DNA of 64,000 nt from Salipiger pentaromativorans (GCF_024721115.1 NZ_JAMDHK010000002.1:124001-188000); one strand, 5' to 3'. Shown: positions 30,301 through 41,012, counted from the first letter of the stretch. Notes: generated by a model from the letters alone, not told the origin. Translations and numbers: made by a program.

Positions 30301-30491
30301 CTGATTGTCCTTTGTTCCCGTCCCAATATCGACGTTCGGTTCCCCAAAAACCCGACGTCCTGTATTGGGCCTTACCAGACATTCACGGACACGCAACAAT
30401 TTTGGGCTTTGTCCGGGGAAGACGCGGCGAATCTCCCCAGAAATGGCGAAAAACCGCCGATGCCAAGGGCTTCGGTCGGCCTATTTTTGCG

Positions 30492-31310
30492 TCACCTTGC
30501 CGGGATCTCGTCGGCGAGGGGCCAGTAGAAGTCGGGCGGCAAGCCGGCTTCGGCGCGTTTTTCATCGTTGAAGGGCGGTTTGAGGGCGCCGTGAAAATAC
30601 CTGCGCACGAGGCCGTGGAAGACCTCCTTGGGGTCGAGATCGTGGCGGCCGCAGAGGAAGTGAAACCATTTCGATCCATAGGCCACATGGCCCACCTCTT
30701 CGGCATAGATGGTTTCCAGCGCGGCGACGGCGGCTTGCACGCCGGCCTTGCGGAAGATGCCGATCATGCCCGGCGTGACGTCGAGCCCGCGCGCCTCGAG
30801 CACCATGGGCACCACCGCGAGCCGCCCCATCAGGTCGCCGGCGGTGTCTTCGGCGGCGCGCCACATGCCCGCATGGGCGGGCAAGGCGCCGTAAAAGCTG
30901 CCCAGTTCCTCAAGACAGTCGCACATCAGGTTGAAATGCTTGGATTCCTCATCCGCAGCCTTGACCCAGTCGTCGTAGAAGCCGAGCGGAAAGGACACAT
31001 CGGTGAAGCGTGCAATGAGGTCCCAGTGCAGGTCTACCGCGTTCAGCTCGATATGCGCCACCGCATGCAGCAGCGCGATGCGCCCGGTGGGCGAGCCGGG
31101 CTTGCGCTTGGGCACGTCGCGGGGGTCGAGTAGCTCGGGTCTTGCGGGACGCGCGGGGCGCGGCGGCGGGGTGGCCCGGCCCAGGGGCAGCGGGGTTCCG
31201 GCGGCGCGGGAGGCGCGCCAGGACGCCGCATGGGCGTGGGACTTGGCGGTCTTCTCGCGCCCGTCGGCGGTGGTGAGCACATCGACGGCCATCTCGCTCA
31301 GGGTCATCAT
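30492..31310 (-). CDS. DUF455 family ferritin-like protein
   Basis: A 272-residue protein of the DUF455 ferritin-like group. Helical metal-ligand style motifs are visible: LLHAVAHIELNAVDLHWD, AADEESKHFNLMCD, VLEARGLDVTPGM and IYAEEVGHVAYGSKWF, each with Glu/His pairs expected of a di-iron site. The N-terminal 60 residues are proline/alanine rich. Function is not established; family members are soluble and often near tRNA-modification or stress genes. The Bcp peroxiredoxin gene lies upstream on the same strand, separated by the double-hairpin repeat. Confidence 0.8.
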   Translation of the reverse strand: MMTLSEMAVDVLTTADGREKTAKSHAHAASWRASRAAGTPLPLGRATPPPRPARPARPELLDPRDVPKRKPGSPTGRIALLHAVAHIELNAVDLHWDLIARFTDVSFPLGFYDDWVKAADEESKHFNLMCDCLEELGSFYGALPAHAGMWRAAEDTAGDLMGRLAVVPMVLEARGLDVTPGMIGIFRKAGVQAAVAALETIYAEEVGHVAYGSKWFHFLCGRHDLDPKEVFHGLVRRYFHGALKPPFNDEKRAEAGLPPDFYWPLADEIPAR

Positions 31311-31334
31311 GGGCGCTGCCTTTCCTTCGTCGCG

Positions 31335-31380
31335 GCAAATTCCTTTAAAGGAATTTGCAAATCTCTTCGGAGAGATTTGT
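31335..31380. repeat. Tandem double-hairpin intergenic repeat (copy 2)
   Basis: A 24-bp perfect palindrome (31335-31358, arm GCAAATTCCTTT) is followed by a second inverted repeat (31357-31380, arm GCAAATCTCTTC) that is perfect but for its outermost pair. The first arm is nearly identical to copy 1. It lies between the bcp and DUF455 genes, both on the minus strand. Confidence 0.75.
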
Positions 31381-31389
31381 GGCCCGGGC

Positions 31390-31842
31390 TCAGAGCGCCA
31401 GAGCCGCCTCCAGAACCTCCTCGGCGTGGCCGGGCACCTTCACCTTGCGCCATTCCCGGGCGATCTCGCCGCTGGCGTCGATCAGGAAGGTGCTGCGCTC
31501 GATCCCCATGAAGGTCTTGCCGTACATCTTCTTCTCCTTCCACACCCCGAAGGCTTCGCAAACCTCGGAGCCCTCGTCCGACAACAGCGGCACGGTCAGC
31601 GCCTTTTTCGCGATGAATTTCTCGTGACTCGCAAGGCTGTCCTTCGAGATCCCGAAGACCTTGACGCCCGCGGCCTCGAATTTCGGCAGCAGCGCCGAGA
31701 AATCCAGGTTCTCGACGGTGCAGCCCGAGGTGTCGTCGCGGGGGTAGAAGAACAGCACCACCGGCGCCGGGCGCAGCGCCGAAAGGGTCACGGTGTCGCC
31801 GCTGGAGGCGGGCAGGGAGAAGTCGGGGGCGGTCTCGGCCAT
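31390..31842 (-). CDS. bcp: Bcp-type thioredoxin-dependent peroxiredoxin
   Basis: A 150-residue peroxiredoxin of the Bcp/PrxQ class, start MAETAPDFSL with GGAG about 7 nt upstream. The peroxidatic Cys41 lies in YPRDDTSGCTVEN. There is no cysteine five residues later as in 2-Cys PrxQ; the other cysteine is Cys95 in SEVCEAFG, so it may work as a 1-Cys or atypical enzyme. It reduces H2O2 and organic hydroperoxides in the cytosol. It is divergent from the AsmA-like gene. Confidence 0.88.
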   Translation of the reverse strand: MAETAPDFSLPASSGDTVTLSALRPAPVVLFFYPRDDTSGCTVENLDFSALLPKFEAAGVKVFGISKDSLASHEKFIAKKALTVPLLSDEGSEVCEAFGVWKEKKMYGKTFMGIERSTFLIDASGEIAREWRKVKVPGHAEEVLEAALAL

Positions 31843-31928
31843 GGCGGGCTCCATTCTTGCGTTTCTCAATTCTCAACAGAGGGTGTAGAACGCCCGGGCG
31901 ACAAAGCAAAGCATGAGGCCGGCCGGGC

Positions 31929-34900
31929 GTGACCGACAGCAGCAGAGATTCCCTGGCCGCGCCGGCGGCGCGGCGCCGCCGGCGCTGGCCGCTGTGGCTG
32001 GCGCTGGTGCTGGGCCTGCTGGCAGTGAGCGCCGCCGCCGGAGGCTGGGCGCTGATCGGGCGGCCGCTTTCGGCGCCGGACTGGCTGCGGGCCAAGGTCG
32101 AGGCGCGGATCGGCGCGGCGGTGCCGGGGCTGGACATCCGCTTTGGCGACCTGCGGCTGCTGGTCAAGCCGGACGGGCTCGCAAGTCTGGTGCTGGTGGA
32201 TGTGGATATCCGCTCGGCCACGGGCGCGCAGGTGGCGACGCTCTCGGATGTGGAGGCGGGGTTCTCGCCGGTCCAGCTGCTCGCCGGCGAGGTCGAGCTG
32301 CGGGCGGCGCGGCTTTCGGGCGCGGTGCTGACCCTGCGGCGCGATGCGCAGGGGCGGCTGGGGCTGGCCCTGGGCGATGTCTTTGCCGCCGACACCCCTG
32401 CGCCCGACATTCCCACGCTGATCGCGCAGGTGGATGCGGCGATGACGGATCCGCGCCTTGCCGGGCTGCGCGTGGTCCGGGCCGATGCGCTGACCATCCG
32501 CTACGAGGACGCGCGCGCGCGGCGCGGCTGGACCGCCGACGGCGGGCGGCTGAGCCTGACGCGGGAGGACGGGGCGCTGCGGCTGGCGGGGGATGTGGCG
32601 CTGCTCGGGCGCGGGGATGTGGCCGCGACCCTGGCGCTGAACGCCGAAAGCCCGATCGGCGAGACCGGGGTGCAGTTCGGGCTTAACCTTACCGGGCTCG
32701 ACGCGCAGGACATCGCCACGCAAAGCCCGGCGCTGGCCTGGCTCGAAACCCTGCGCGCGCCGATCTCGGGCGCGCTGCGCGGCGCGGCCACGGAGGACGG
32801 TCAGCTTGGCGCGCTCAGCGCCACGCTACAGATCGGCGCCGGTGTGTTGCAGCCCAACGCGCAGACCAAGCCCATCCCCTTCGACCGCGCGCGCACCTAT
32901 TTTTCCTACGATCCCGCCAGCGCCACGCTGCGGTTCGACGAGATCTCGGTGCAGAGCAGCCTCGGCACCGTCGTGTCCGACGGGCGCGCGGTGCTGCGCG
33001 CGGCCGAGAGCGGCTGGCCCAGGGGCATGACCGGCCAGTTCCGTGTGACCCGGTTCGAGGCCGATCCCGAAGGTATTCTCGACAGCCCGCTGCAACTGGC
33101 GGGGGCAGAGCTCGACTGGCAGCTCGATTTCGATCCCTTCCGCCTGGTGCTGGGCCGGTTCCGCAGCACCGACCCGGCGCTGCCGCTGCGTCTCTCGGGC
33201 ACGCTTGCCGCCGAGCGCGAGGGCTGGCGGCTGGCGCTCGACGGACGGCTCGACGAGATCGGCCACGAGGCGCTGCTGGCCTATTGGCCCGAGGCGGTGG
33301 TCGCGAACACCCGGCGCTGGGTCGCGGAGAATATCCACGCGGGCCATCTGCGCGACGCGATCTTTGCGCTGCGGCTGGCGCCCGGCGGCAAGGTCCAGCC
33401 CTATATCGACGCGCGGCTGGACGGGGTGGAGCTGACCTATGCCAGAGCGCTGCCCCGGCTGACCGGCGCGGCGGGTCAGTTGACGATCTACGACAACCGG
33501 CTGGCGATGACGCTGGAGGCCGGCCAGGTGACCCCGCCCGAGGGCGGGGTGCTCGAGGGGGCGGGCACGCGCTATGTCATCCCCGATCTGCGCGCGCGCC
33601 CGGCGACGGGCGAGCTGAGCCTCTCCGCCAGCGGCCCGCTGGTCGCCGCGCTGTCCTATCTCGACAGCCCGACGCTCGAGGTCATGCGCAAGGCGGGCCA
33701 GCCGGTGCGGCTGGGCGAGGGGCGGGTGGCGCTGACCGGGCGCATCGTGCTGCCGCTGATGCCCGGGGTGAAACGCGAGGATATGAGCGTCCAGGCGCAG
33801 GGCACGCTCTTCGATGTGTCGAGCGACGTGATCGTGCCGGGCAAGACGCTGCGCGCCGAGCGGCTGGCGCTCGATCTCGACGACACGCGGCTGGAGATCT
33901 CGGGCAGCGCGGATCTGTCGGGGGTGCCCTTCACCGGGCGCTGGACGCAGCCGATGGCGCCCGATGCGGGCAGCCGGGTCGAGGGCGAGATCGCGCTTTC
34001 GGAACCGGTGGTGCAGGCGCTGGGGATCGGATTGCCCGCCGGCACCTTTTCCGGGCGTGGCAGCGGTCGCGTGACCATCGCGCTGGACAAGGGCGCGGCG
34101 CCGCGGTTCTCGCTCAGCTCGTCGCTGGCGGGGCTGGGGGTGGCGCTGCCGCAGATCGGCTGGAGCCTGTCGCAGCGCGGCACCGGATCGCTGGAGCTGG
34201 CGGGCAGGCTGGGCCAGCCGCTCGAGATCGACCGGCTGGCGCTGTCCGCCGCCGGCCTCGAGGCGCGCGGGGCGGTGACACTGAACCGCGACGGCAGCTT
34301 TGCGCGGCTCGATCTGCCCGAACTCAAGGTCGGTCGCTGGCTGGACGGCGCGGCGGTGCTGACCGGGCGTGGGCGCGGCGCCCCGCCGGCCATCGCGCTG
34401 ACCGGAGGGCGGCTGGACATGCGCAGCGCGCCCTTCGGCGACGCGGGTGGCGGCGGCACGGAGGGCGGGCCGCTGTCGGTGACGCTCGACCGGCTCGAGG
34501 TCTCCGACTCGATCCATCTGACGGCGTTCCGCGGCGATTTCGGCGCGTCCGGTGGGCTTTCGGGGGATTTCACCGCGCGGGTCGGCGGCACGGCGGCGAT
34601 CACCGGGCGGATCGTGCCGCAGCACGGGCGCAGCGCCATCCGCATCCAGAGCCGCGACGCGGGCGACGTGCTGGCCGGGGCAGGGATCTTCCGCAGCGTA
34701 CAGGATGGCACCTTCGATCTGACGCTGACCCCGGTGCGCGGCCGCGCCGGCGAATATGACGGGGCGCTCGAGATCGGGGGCGCGCGGTTGCAGGACGCGC
34801 CGGCGATCACCGGGCTGCTCGACGCGGTTTCGGTGGTGGGGCTGCTGGACGAGCTGAACGGCGCGGGCATCTTCTTTTCCCAGGTCGAGGCGCGGTTCCG

Positions 34901-35207
34901 GCTGACCCCCACGCAGGTGGTGCTGACCCGGTCCAGCGCCGTGGGCCCGTCGATGGGGATTTCCATGGACGGCTATTACAACCTGGCCAGCCGGACCATG
35001 GACATGCAGGGCGTGCTGTCGCCGATCTATATCCTCAACGGCATCGGACGGCTCTTTGCGCGCAAGGGCGAGGGGCTGATCGGGTTCAATTTCAACCTGT
35101 CGGGCGGGGTGGATGCGCCGCGCGTTTCGGTCAATCCGCTTTCGGTCTTCACCCCCGGCATGTTCCGTGACATCTTCCGCCGCCCGCCCCCCAGCGTGAG
35201 CCAGTAG
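31929..35207 (+). CDS. Large AsmA-like/DUF3971 envelope protein
   Basis: A 1092-residue protein with a GTG start. A basic N terminus (ARRRRRWP) and one membrane helix (about residues 20-42) anchor it in the inner membrane. The rest is predicted to be a long beta-rich periplasmic region with the DUF3971/AsmA_2 layout of the YhdP/TamB group. The C-terminal part includes [20 protein letters not shown] and [34 protein letters not shown], typical of these proteins. They form lipid-transport bridges between membranes. It lies 7 bp before queA. Confidence 0.82.
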   Translation: MTDSSRDSLAAPAARRRRRWPLWLALVLGLLAVSAAAGGWALIGRPLSAPDWLRAKVEARIGAAVPGLDIRFGDLRLLVKPDGLASLVLVDVDIRSATGAQVATLSDVEAGFSPVQLLAGEVELRAARLSGAVLTLRRDAQGRLGLALGDVFAADTPAPDIPTLIAQVDAAMTDPRLAGLRVVRADALTIRYEDARARRGWTADGGRLSLTREDGALRLAGDVALLGRGDVAATLALNAESPIGETGVQFGLNLTGLDAQDIATQSPALAWLETLRAPISGALRGAATEDGQLGALSATLQIGAGVLQPNAQTKPIPFDRARTYFSYDPASATLRFDEISVQSSLGTVVSDGRAVLRAAESGWPRGMTGQFRVTRFEADPEGILDSPLQLAGAELDWQLDFDPFRLVLGRFRSTDPALPLRLSGTLAAEREGWRLALDGRLDEIGHEALLAYWPEAVVANTRRWVAENIHAGHLRDAIFALRLAPGGKVQPYIDARLDGVELTYARALPRLTGAAGQLTIYDNRLAMTLEAGQVTPPEGGVLEGAGTRYVIPDLRARPATGELSLSASGPLVAALSYLDSPTLEVMRKAGQPVRLGEGRVALTGRIVLPLMPGVKREDMSVQAQGTLFDVSSDVIVPGKTLRAERLALDLDDTRLEISGSADLSGVPFTGRWTQPMAPDAGSRVEGEIALSEPVVQALGIGLPAGTFSGRGSGRVTIALDKGAAPRFSLSSSLAGLGVALPQIGWSLSQRGTGSLELAGRLGQPLEIDRLALSAAGLEARGAVTLNRDGSFARLDLPELKVGRWLDGAAVLTGRGRGAPPAIALTGGRLDMRSAPFGDAGGGGTEGGPLSVTLDRLEVSDSIHLTAFRGDFGASGGLSGDFTARVGGTAAITGRIVPQHGRSAIRIQSRDAGDVLAGAGIFRSVQDGTFDLTLTPVRGRAGEYDGALEIGGARLQDAPAITGLLDAVSVVGLLDELNGAGIFFSQVEARFRLTPTQVVLTRSSAVGPSMGISMDGYYNLASRTMDMQGVLSPIYILNGIGRLFARKGEGLIGFNFNLSGGVDAPRVSVNPLSVFTPGMFRDIFRRPPPSVSQ

Positions 35208-35214
35208 GATCCCC

Positions 35215-36264
35215 ATGAAACTGAGCGATTTCGATTTCGATCTGCCGGAGGCGCTGATCGCGACCCGGCCCGCGCATCCGCGCTCCTCCGCCCGGCTGCT
35301 GGTCGCCGAGGGCGACCGGATCACCGATGCGGTGGTGCGCGATCTGCCGGGCTGGCTGCGGCCCGGCGACCGGCTGGTGCTGAACGACACCAAGGTGATC
35401 CCGGCGCGGCTGTCGGGCTGGCGCGCGCGGCAGAGCGCCCAGGGGGTGACGCGGGCGCAGATCGAGGTGACGCTGCTCGAGCCGCGTCCGGGCGGGCTCT
35501 GGGCGGCGCTGGTGAAGCCGCTGAAGAAGCTGCGCGAGGGCGAGACGGTGGTGTTCTCGGACCGGCTCTCGGCGGTGCTGGAGGGCCGCGAAGAGGGGCA
35601 GGGGCTGTTCCGGTTCAACCTCGCCGGCGGGGATTTCGACGCGGCGCTGGCCGAGGCCGGCGCGATGCCGCTGCCGCCTTATATCGCGGCCAAGCGGCCC
35701 GCCGATGCGCAGGACAAGGAGGATTACCAGACCGTCTGGGCCAGACGCGCGGGCGCGGTGGCGGCACCGACCGCCTCGCTGCATTTCGATGCGCCGCTGC
35801 TCGAGACGCTTGCGGCGATGGGCGTGGCCTTTACCCATGTGACGCTGCATGTGGGGGCGGGCACCTTCCTGCCGGTCAAGGTCGAGGATGTGACCACCCA
35901 CAAGATGCACGGCGAATGGGGCGAGGTCAGCGAGACCGCCGCGGCCGAGATCGCCGCGACCAAGGCGGCGGGCGGGCGGGTGATCCCGGTGGGCACCACG
36001 GCGCTGCGGCTGATCGAGACGGCGGCGCGCGAGAGCGGGGCGATTGCGCCCTGGTCGGGGGTGACCGACATCTTCATCTATCCGGGCTTTGCGTTTCGCG
36101 TGACCGATGCGCTGATGACGAATTTCCATCTGCCGAAATCGACGCTGATGATGCTGGTCTCGGCGCTGATGGGGCGCGTGCGGATGATGCGGATCTACGA
36201 CCACGCGGTCGCAGAGAGATACCGGTTCTTTTCCTATGGGGACGCCTCGCTGCTCATTCCCTGA
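35215..36264 (+). CDS. queA: QueA, tRNA preQ1(34) S-adenosylmethionine ribosyltransferase-isomerase
   Basis: A 349-residue QueA, normal length. Family blocks are [64 protein letters not shown] and [25 protein letters not shown]. It transfers the ribosyl moiety of SAM to 7-aminomethyl-7-deazaguanine in tRNA, forming epoxyqueuosine. It is probably co-transcribed with the AsmA-like gene. No preQ1 riboswitch is visible upstream. Confidence 0.95.
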   Translation: MKLSDFDFDLPEALIATRPAHPRSSARLLVAEGDRITDAVVRDLPGWLRPGDRLVLNDTKVIPARLSGWRARQSAQGVTRAQIEVTLLEPRPGGLWAALVKPLKKLREGETVVFSDRLSAVLEGREEGQGLFRFNLAGGDFDAALAEAGAMPLPPYIAAKRPADAQDKEDYQTVWARRAGAVAAPTASLHFDAPLLETLAAMGVAFTHVTLHVGAGTFLPVKVEDVTTHKMHGEWGEVSETAAAEIAATKAAGGRVIPVGTTALRLIETAARESGAIAPWSGVTDIFIYPGFAFRVTDALMTNFHLPKSTLMMLVSALMGRVRMMRIYDHAVAERYRFFSYGDASLLIP

Positions 36265-36400
36265 CGCCGCCGCGTGCCGCCTTTGCCGCATCCGAGGGCG
36301 GGGATGACCGGCAAAAGGGCGCTGCGCGGTTGCCTTTGACTTGGTCCGATGTCAGGGCTGCGGCAGACTGACTCGCAACGAAGACGATTGGGGGGAGACC

Positions 36401-37690
36401 ATGCTCGAGGTTCTGAGACATTCCTGGGCGTTGCTGCTGGGCATGCTGCTGCTGATGCTGGGCAATGGTCTTCAGGGCTCGTTGCTGGGGGTGCGCGGCA
36501 GCGGGGCGGGGTTCTCGGCCTTCGAGATGTCGCTGGTCATGTCGGCCTATTTCGCCGGCTTCCTGCTGGCCTCGCGGCTGACCCCGGGCATGATTCGCCG
36601 CGTCGGCCATGTGCGGGTCTTCGCCGCGCTCGGCTCTTTCGTCTCGGCGGTGCTGATCCTCTACCCGGCCTTTCCGCATCCGGTGGCCTGGACCATCGAG
36701 CGCATGGTGATCGGCTTTTGCTATTGCGGCGTCTACGTGACCGCCGAGAGCTGGCTCAACAACGCCTCTTCCAACGAGTCGCGGGGCCAGGCGCTTTCGG
36801 CCTATATGATCGTGCAGATGCTGGGGATCATCGCCGCGCAGGCGATCCTGCTGATCCCCGATCCGTCGGGCTATCTGCTCTTCGTGATCCCCTCGGTGCT
36901 GGTCTCGGTCGCCTTCGCGCCGATCCTGCTGTCGGTGGCGCCCACCCCCGCTTTCGACACCACCAAGCGGATGAGCCTGCGCGAGCTTTATCAGGTCTCG
37001 CCGCTCGGCTTCATGGGGATGTTCCTGCTGGGCGGCGTCTTTGCCGCGCAGTTCGGCATGGCGGCGGTCTTCGCCGCCGAGGCGGGGCTGCGGCTGAGCC
37101 AGATCTCGATGTTCGTCGCCGCCTTCTACGTCGGGGCGCTGGTGACGCAATACCCGCTGGGCTGGCTGTCGGACCGGATGGACCGGCGCCAGCTCGTTGC
37201 TGCGGTGGCGGTGGTCGGCGGGCTGGCCGCCTGTGTCGCTGCGGTCATGCCCGACCGGTTCACGGTGCTGCTGGGGGCGGCCTTCCTGATCGGCGGCGCG
37301 GCCAACCCGCTTTATTCGCTGCTCATCGCCTATACCAATGATTTCCTCGATCTCGAGAATATGGCGGCCGCTTCGGCAGGGCTGCTCTTTGTCAACGGGG
37401 TGGGGGCCATCGCCGGCCCCATCGTCACCGGCTGGGCGATCGAGAGCTTCGGTCCCGGCGGCTATTTCGCCCTGATCGCGGTGCTGCTGCTGAGCCTGAC
37501 CGCCTATGCGATCTGGCGCATGACCCAGCGCCCGGCGCCTTCGGTGGAGGAAACCAGCGCCTATACCGCTGTCGGGCCCACCGTCACGCCGGTGGCGGTG
37601 GAGGTGGCGCAGGAGGTGGCCATCGAAGCCATCGAGGCCGCCGAGGCCGAGGCGGAAGCGGAGGCCCGCCGCGACGGCGCCGCGGCGTGA
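36401..37690 (+). CDS. MFS transporter (YcaD-like)
   Basis: A 429-residue major facilitator with about 12 hydrophobic segments. The start MLEVLRHSWA follows a GGGGGAG ribosome site. The MFS loop motif appears as YPLGWLSDRMDRR between helices 8 and 9 in the second half. The C-terminal 40 residues are a charged Glu/Ala-rich tail (EAAEAEAEAEARRD). The family includes E. coli YcaD; the substrate is unknown. It is preceded by its own 136-bp leader. Confidence 0.82.
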   Translation: MLEVLRHSWALLLGMLLLMLGNGLQGSLLGVRGSGAGFSAFEMSLVMSAYFAGFLLASRLTPGMIRRVGHVRVFAALGSFVSAVLILYPAFPHPVAWTIERMVIGFCYCGVYVTAESWLNNASSNESRGQALSAYMIVQMLGIIAAQAILLIPDPSGYLLFVIPSVLVSVAFAPILLSVAPTPAFDTTKRMSLRELYQVSPLGFMGMFLLGGVFAAQFGMAAVFAAEAGLRLSQISMFVAAFYVGALVTQYPLGWLSDRMDRRQLVAAVAVVGGLAACVAAVMPDRFTVLLGAAFLIGGAANPLYSLLIAYTNDFLDLENMAAASAGLLFVNGVGAIAGPIVTGWAIESFGPGGYFALIAVLLLSLTAYAIWRMTQRPAPSVEETSAYTAVGPTVTPVAVEVAQEVAIEAIEAAEAEAEAEARRDGAAA

Positions 37691-37808
37691 GCGTAAACTG
37701 GCGGAATGTCGTAATTGACAGAATTTTTTACTTTTGTTCCCTTCGAAGGGGATTGTAACCTTTCTGTAACGCCCGGGGAGTGGGTATGGTTGAGAGGAGC
37801 GAGCGGCC

Positions 37809-38390
37809 ATGAAAGGGCCCGATGAAATTTTGGCATTCTGGCTCGACGAGGTCGGCGAGAAAAACTGGTATGCGGTGGAGGATGCGCTGGACGCGCGCAT
37901 CCGCGATATGTTCGGCGAGACCTGGGAGGCGGCGATGGATGGCCGCTTCGGTCTCTGGCTGACCTATCCCAGCGGATCGCTGGCCTATATCATCCTGATG
38001 GACCAGTTTCCGCGCAATATGTTCCGGGGGGCCGGACGGGCCTTCTCGTCGGACGAGATTGCTTTGGCGGCGGCGAAACAGGCGATCTGGCGGGGCTGGG
38101 ATCTCAAGATCGACGAGCCGGCGCGGCAGTTCTTCTATCTGCCGCTGATGCATTCCGAAAACCTCTGCGATCAGGATCGCTGCATCCGTCTGCTCAAGGA
38201 GCGGATGCCCGAGACGGGCGCCGCGAGCCTGCTGCATGCGCGCGCCCACCGCGAGGTGATCCGCGATTTTGGCCGCTTCCCGACCCGCAATGCGGCGCTC
38301 GAACGGGCCTCGACGGCGGCGGAACGCGATTATGTCGCGCGGGGCGGCTATGGCAGCACGCTGCGCAAATTGCAGGCAGAGGCCGCCTGA
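37809..38390 (+). CDS. DUF924 family protein
   Basis: A 193-residue soluble all-helical protein of the DUF924 (YjhX/TPR-like) family. Typical blocks are ILAFWLDEVGEKNWY, YIILMDQFPRNMFRG, FFYLPLMHSENLCDQ and HAREVIRDFGRFPTRNAAL-like sequence. No catalytic function is known. It is monocistronic, with a strong terminator 30 bp downstream. Confidence 0.88.
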   Translation: MKGPDEILAFWLDEVGEKNWYAVEDALDARIRDMFGETWEAAMDGRFGLWLTYPSGSLAYIILMDQFPRNMFRGAGRAFSSDEIALAAAKQAIWRGWDLKIDEPARQFFYLPLMHSENLCDQDRCIRLLKERMPETGAASLLHARAHREVIRDFGRFPTRNAALERASTAAERDYVARGGYGSTLRKLQAEAA

Positions 38391-38419
38391 GACGGCGACA
38401 AGCCTCTGACCTTATTCGG

Positions 38420-38455
38420 AAAGGCCCGCGCGAGCCCGCTCGCGCGGGCCTTTTT
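38420..38455 (+). terminator. Rho-independent terminator after the DUF924 gene
   Basis: AAAGGCCCGCGCGAGC pairs with GCTCGCGCGGGCCTTT around a 2-base centre and is followed by further T residues. This is one of the strongest terminators in the window. Confidence 0.9.
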
Positions 38456-38570
38456 GTGGCGGCGCGCTAGGTCAAGGGGCGAGGGAAACCGCCACCGGGA
38501 GTTTGCTTTACATTGAAGCGTTCCGGAAAATGGTTTAATGCCAAACTAATTTGACTCGACGGAGAGAGCC

Positions 38571-39965
38571 ATGGCTTCGCAAACATTCGACATGATCGTC
38601 ATCGGCGCCGGACCCGGCGGCTATGTGGCCGCGATCCGCGGCGCGCAGCTCGGGCTCAAGGTGGCCTGTGTGGAGCGCGAGCATATGGGGGGGATCTGCC
38701 TGAACTGGGGCTGTATCCCGACCAAGGCGCTGCTGCGCTCGTCGGAGATCTTTCACTACATGCACCGGGCCAAGGAGTATGGGCTTTCCGCCGAGAAGAT
38801 CGGTTTCGATCTCGATGCGGTGGTGAAGCGGTCGCGCGGCGTGGCCAAGCAGCTCAACTCGGGCGTGACGCATCTTCTGAAGAAGAACAAGGTGACGGCG
38901 ATCATGGGCGAGGCCACGGTCGCGGCCAAGGGCAAGGTCACGGTCAAGACCGACAAGGGCACCGAAGAACTGACCGCCAAGGCCATCGTGCTGGCCACCG
39001 GCGCGCGGGCGCGGGAACTGCCGGGGCTCGAAGCCGACGGCGATCTGGTCTGGACCTACAAACACGCGCTGGTGCCGAAGCGGATGCCGAAGAAGATGCT
39101 GGTGATCGGCTCGGGCGCCATCGGAATCGAGTTCGCGAGTTTCTACAACACGCTGGGTGCGGATGTGACCGTGGTCGAGGTGATGGACCGTATCCTGCCG
39201 GTGGAGGATGCCGAGATCTCGAAATTCGCCAAGAAGCAGTTCGAGAAGCAGGGGATGAAAATCCGCGAAAAGACGATGGTCAAACAGCTCGACCGGGGGC
39301 AGGGCAAGGTGACGGCCCATATCGAGCAGGGCGGCAAGACCGCGACCGAGGAATTCGACACGGTGATTTCCGCCGTGGGCATCGTCGGCAACACCGAGGG
39401 GCTGGGGCTGGAGGCCGTCGGCGTCAAGGTCGACCGCAGCCATGTGGTGGTGGACAAGATGTGCCGTACCGGTGTCGAGGGGATCTACGCCATCGGCGAC
39501 ATCGCCGGCGCGCCCTGGCTGGCGCATAAGGCCAGCCATGAGGGCGTGATGGTGGCCGAGCTGATCGCCGGCGGGCATCCGCATGCGGTGGATCCCGACA
39601 GTATCGCAGGCTGCACCTATTGCCACCCGCAGGTCGCCAGCGTCGGGCTGACCGAGGCACAGGCGAAGGAGAAGGGCTATGACATCAAGGTCGGGCGCTT
39701 CCCCTTCATCGGCAACGGCAAGGCCATTGCCCTGGGCGAGCCCGAGGGTCTGGTGAAGACGGTGTTCGACGCCAAGACCGGCGCGCTTCTGGGGGCGCAT
39801 ATGGTGGGGGCCGAGGTGACCGAGCTCATTCAGGGCTATGTGATCGGGCGGCAGCTCGAGACCACGGAAGAAGACCTGATGAACACGGTCTTCCCGCACC
39901 CGACCCTGTCGGAAATGATGCATGAAAGCGTGCTCGACGCCTGGGGCCGGGCGCTGCATTACTGA
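38571..39965 (+). CDS. lpdA: Dihydrolipoyl dehydrogenase
   Basis: A 464-residue flavoprotein of the pyridine nucleotide-disulfide oxidoreductase family. The FAD-binding GAGPGG is at 12-17, the redox disulfide Cys43/Cys48 in GGICLNWGCIPTKALL, and the NAD-binding GSGAIGIEFASFY near residue 180. The C-terminal HPTLSEMMHE has the catalytic His-Glu pair. It reoxidises dihydrolipoamide in pyruvate, 2-oxoglutarate or branched-chain dehydrogenase complexes. No E1/E2 genes are adjacent, so the partner complex is not shown. A GGAGAGAG ribosome site precedes the ATG. Confidence 0.93.
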   Translation: MASQTFDMIVIGAGPGGYVAAIRGAQLGLKVACVEREHMGGICLNWGCIPTKALLRSSEIFHYMHRAKEYGLSAEKIGFDLDAVVKRSRGVAKQLNSGVTHLLKKNKVTAIMGEATVAAKGKVTVKTDKGTEELTAKAIVLATGARARELPGLEADGDLVWTYKHALVPKRMPKKMLVIGSGAIGIEFASFYNTLGADVTVVEVMDRILPVEDAEISKFAKKQFEKQGMKIREKTMVKQLDRGQGKVTAHIEQGGKTATEEFDTVISAVGIVGNTEGLGLEAVGVKVDRSHVVVDKMCRTGVEGIYAIGDIAGAPWLAHKASHEGVMVAELIAGGHPHAVDPDSIAGCTYCHPQVASVGLTEAQAKEKGYDIKVGRFPFIGNGKAIALGEPEGLVKTVFDAKTGALLGAHMVGAEVTELIQGYVIGRQLETTEEDLMNTVFPHPTLSEMMHESVLDAWGRALHY

Positions 39966-39973
39966 CGGTTTGA

Positions 39974-39994
39974 GGGTGGGCAGATTGCCCACCC
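39974..39994. repeat. GGGTGGGCA inverted repeat (copy 1)
   Basis: GGGTGGGCA and TGCCCACCC flank a 3-nt centre, followed by TAC, just after lpdA. A near-identical element follows sufB at 45190-45210. From memory this is a common short intergenic repeat of roseobacters. Confidence 0.6.
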
Positions 39995-40130
39995 TACTTT
40001 CTGCTGCGTGACGGTGAGGGAGTTTCCCGGCCCACACGATATATCGGGAGGCTTTCGGGCCACGCCTTTTCATCTTTCAGGACAATACTCCCGCCGGAGG
40101 CATCGGTATCGTCGAAACTGCGAGGGGGAA

Positions 40131-40190
40131 GAAGATTTTTCGTTCGAAAAATCTTCGCGACCAAGAATTTTCGTTCGAAAATTCTTGGTC
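40131..40190. repeat. Tandem double-hairpin intergenic repeat (copy 3)
   Basis: A 26-nt palindrome (40131-40156, arm GAAGATTTTTCG) and a 32-nt palindrome (40159-40190, arm GACCAAGAATTTTCG), each with a TT centre. The second overlaps the stop of the HD-domain gene. The architecture matches copies 1 and 2 although arm sequences differ. Confidence 0.75.
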
Positions 40191-40764
40191 AGGCCTTCGA
40201 GAAAAACGCGGCGACGCGCGGCCGCAGCCAATCCCAGAGCGCGGGGGCCCCGCGATGGACCTTGGCACCGACGCGGGTTTCGAACATCTCGTAGGTGACG
40301 CCGTAATCCAGCCAGCTGCCACCGCCAATGGCGAGATTCAGATTGGGCGGCTGGAAGCGATCCAGCGATTTGGCGAAGCGCGCGTCGGGCGTCTCGTTCG
40401 CCTCGAATTCCTGCCAGATTGCCAGCAGCTCCGCCCCCTGCGGCTCGGGCAGCAGGCCGAAGAGCCGTCTGGCAGCGGCGAGCTCGCCAAGGGCCTGGGC
40501 CTCCGCATCGACCTCGCCGTAGATCGGCGCGTCGCCGGCGTCGATCTCGACCAGATCGTGCAGCAGCAGCATGCGGATCACCCGGTCGAGGGCGATCTCT
40601 TCCGGCGCGTGCTCGGCCAGCACCAGCGCGAAGAGCGCCAGATGCCAGCTGTGTTCGGCAGAGTTTTCGAATCGCCCGTCGTGGTTGCGGGTGGCGCGGG
40701 TGATGGATTTCAGCCGGTCGGCCTCCATCAGAAAGGCCATCTGCGCGTCGAGCCGGGCGCTCAT
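40189..40764 (-). CDS. HD-domain phosphohydrolase (YfbR-like)
   Basis: A 191-residue HD-domain protein. The metal ligands are His38 in ENSAEHSWH and the His69-Asp70 pair in LLLHDLVEIDAGD. Size and motifs match the YfbR/COG1896 5'-deoxynucleotidase-like group, which dephosphorylates deoxynucleoside monophosphates. It overlaps the small downstream-strand neighbour by 4 bp (ATGA), so it is co-transcribed with it. Confidence 0.82.
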   Translation of the reverse strand: MSARLDAQMAFLMEADRLKSITRATRNHDGRFENSAEHSWHLALFALVLAEHAPEEIALDRVIRMLLLHDLVEIDAGDAPIYGEVDAEAQALGELAAARRLFGLLPEPQGAELLAIWQEFEANETPDARFAKSLDRFQPPNLNLAIGGGSWLDYGVTYEMFETRVGAKVHRGAPALWDWLRPRVAAFFSKA

Positions 40765-41012
40765 GTCTCTGGCGCCTCGGGCTTGCCTGCCTCCGCCTGG
40801 ATCTGCCTTGCGCGGTCGAGGATGAACTGCCGCGCGCGGCGCTCGGCGAGCCGCACGCGGATCGAGGTGAGATAGGCCTCTTCCAGCGTGGTGGAGGAGG
40901 CGCCGATCACCTTGGCGACCTCCATGAAGAACCGGTCGTCGCCGCTGGCCTTCATCACCTTGAACGTGTCCTCGGCGAGCTTGTCGGCCAGCTCCTGCGT
41001 CAGCGACGACAT
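40761..41012 (-). CDS. Small conserved helical protein (83 aa), unknown function
   Basis: A short soluble protein, MSSLTQELADKLAEDTFK onward, predicted mostly helical and rich in charged residues, with no membrane segment or cysteine. I do not recognise the family. Its position between the alpha/beta hydrolase and HD genes, with a 4-bp overlap with the latter and a 10-bp gap to the former, supports a real coding gene in a three-gene operon. Confidence 0.7.
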   Translation of the reverse strand: MSSLTQELADKLAEDTFKVMKASGDDRFFMEVAKVIGASSTTLEEAYLTSIRVRLAERRARQFILDRARQIQAEAGKPEAPET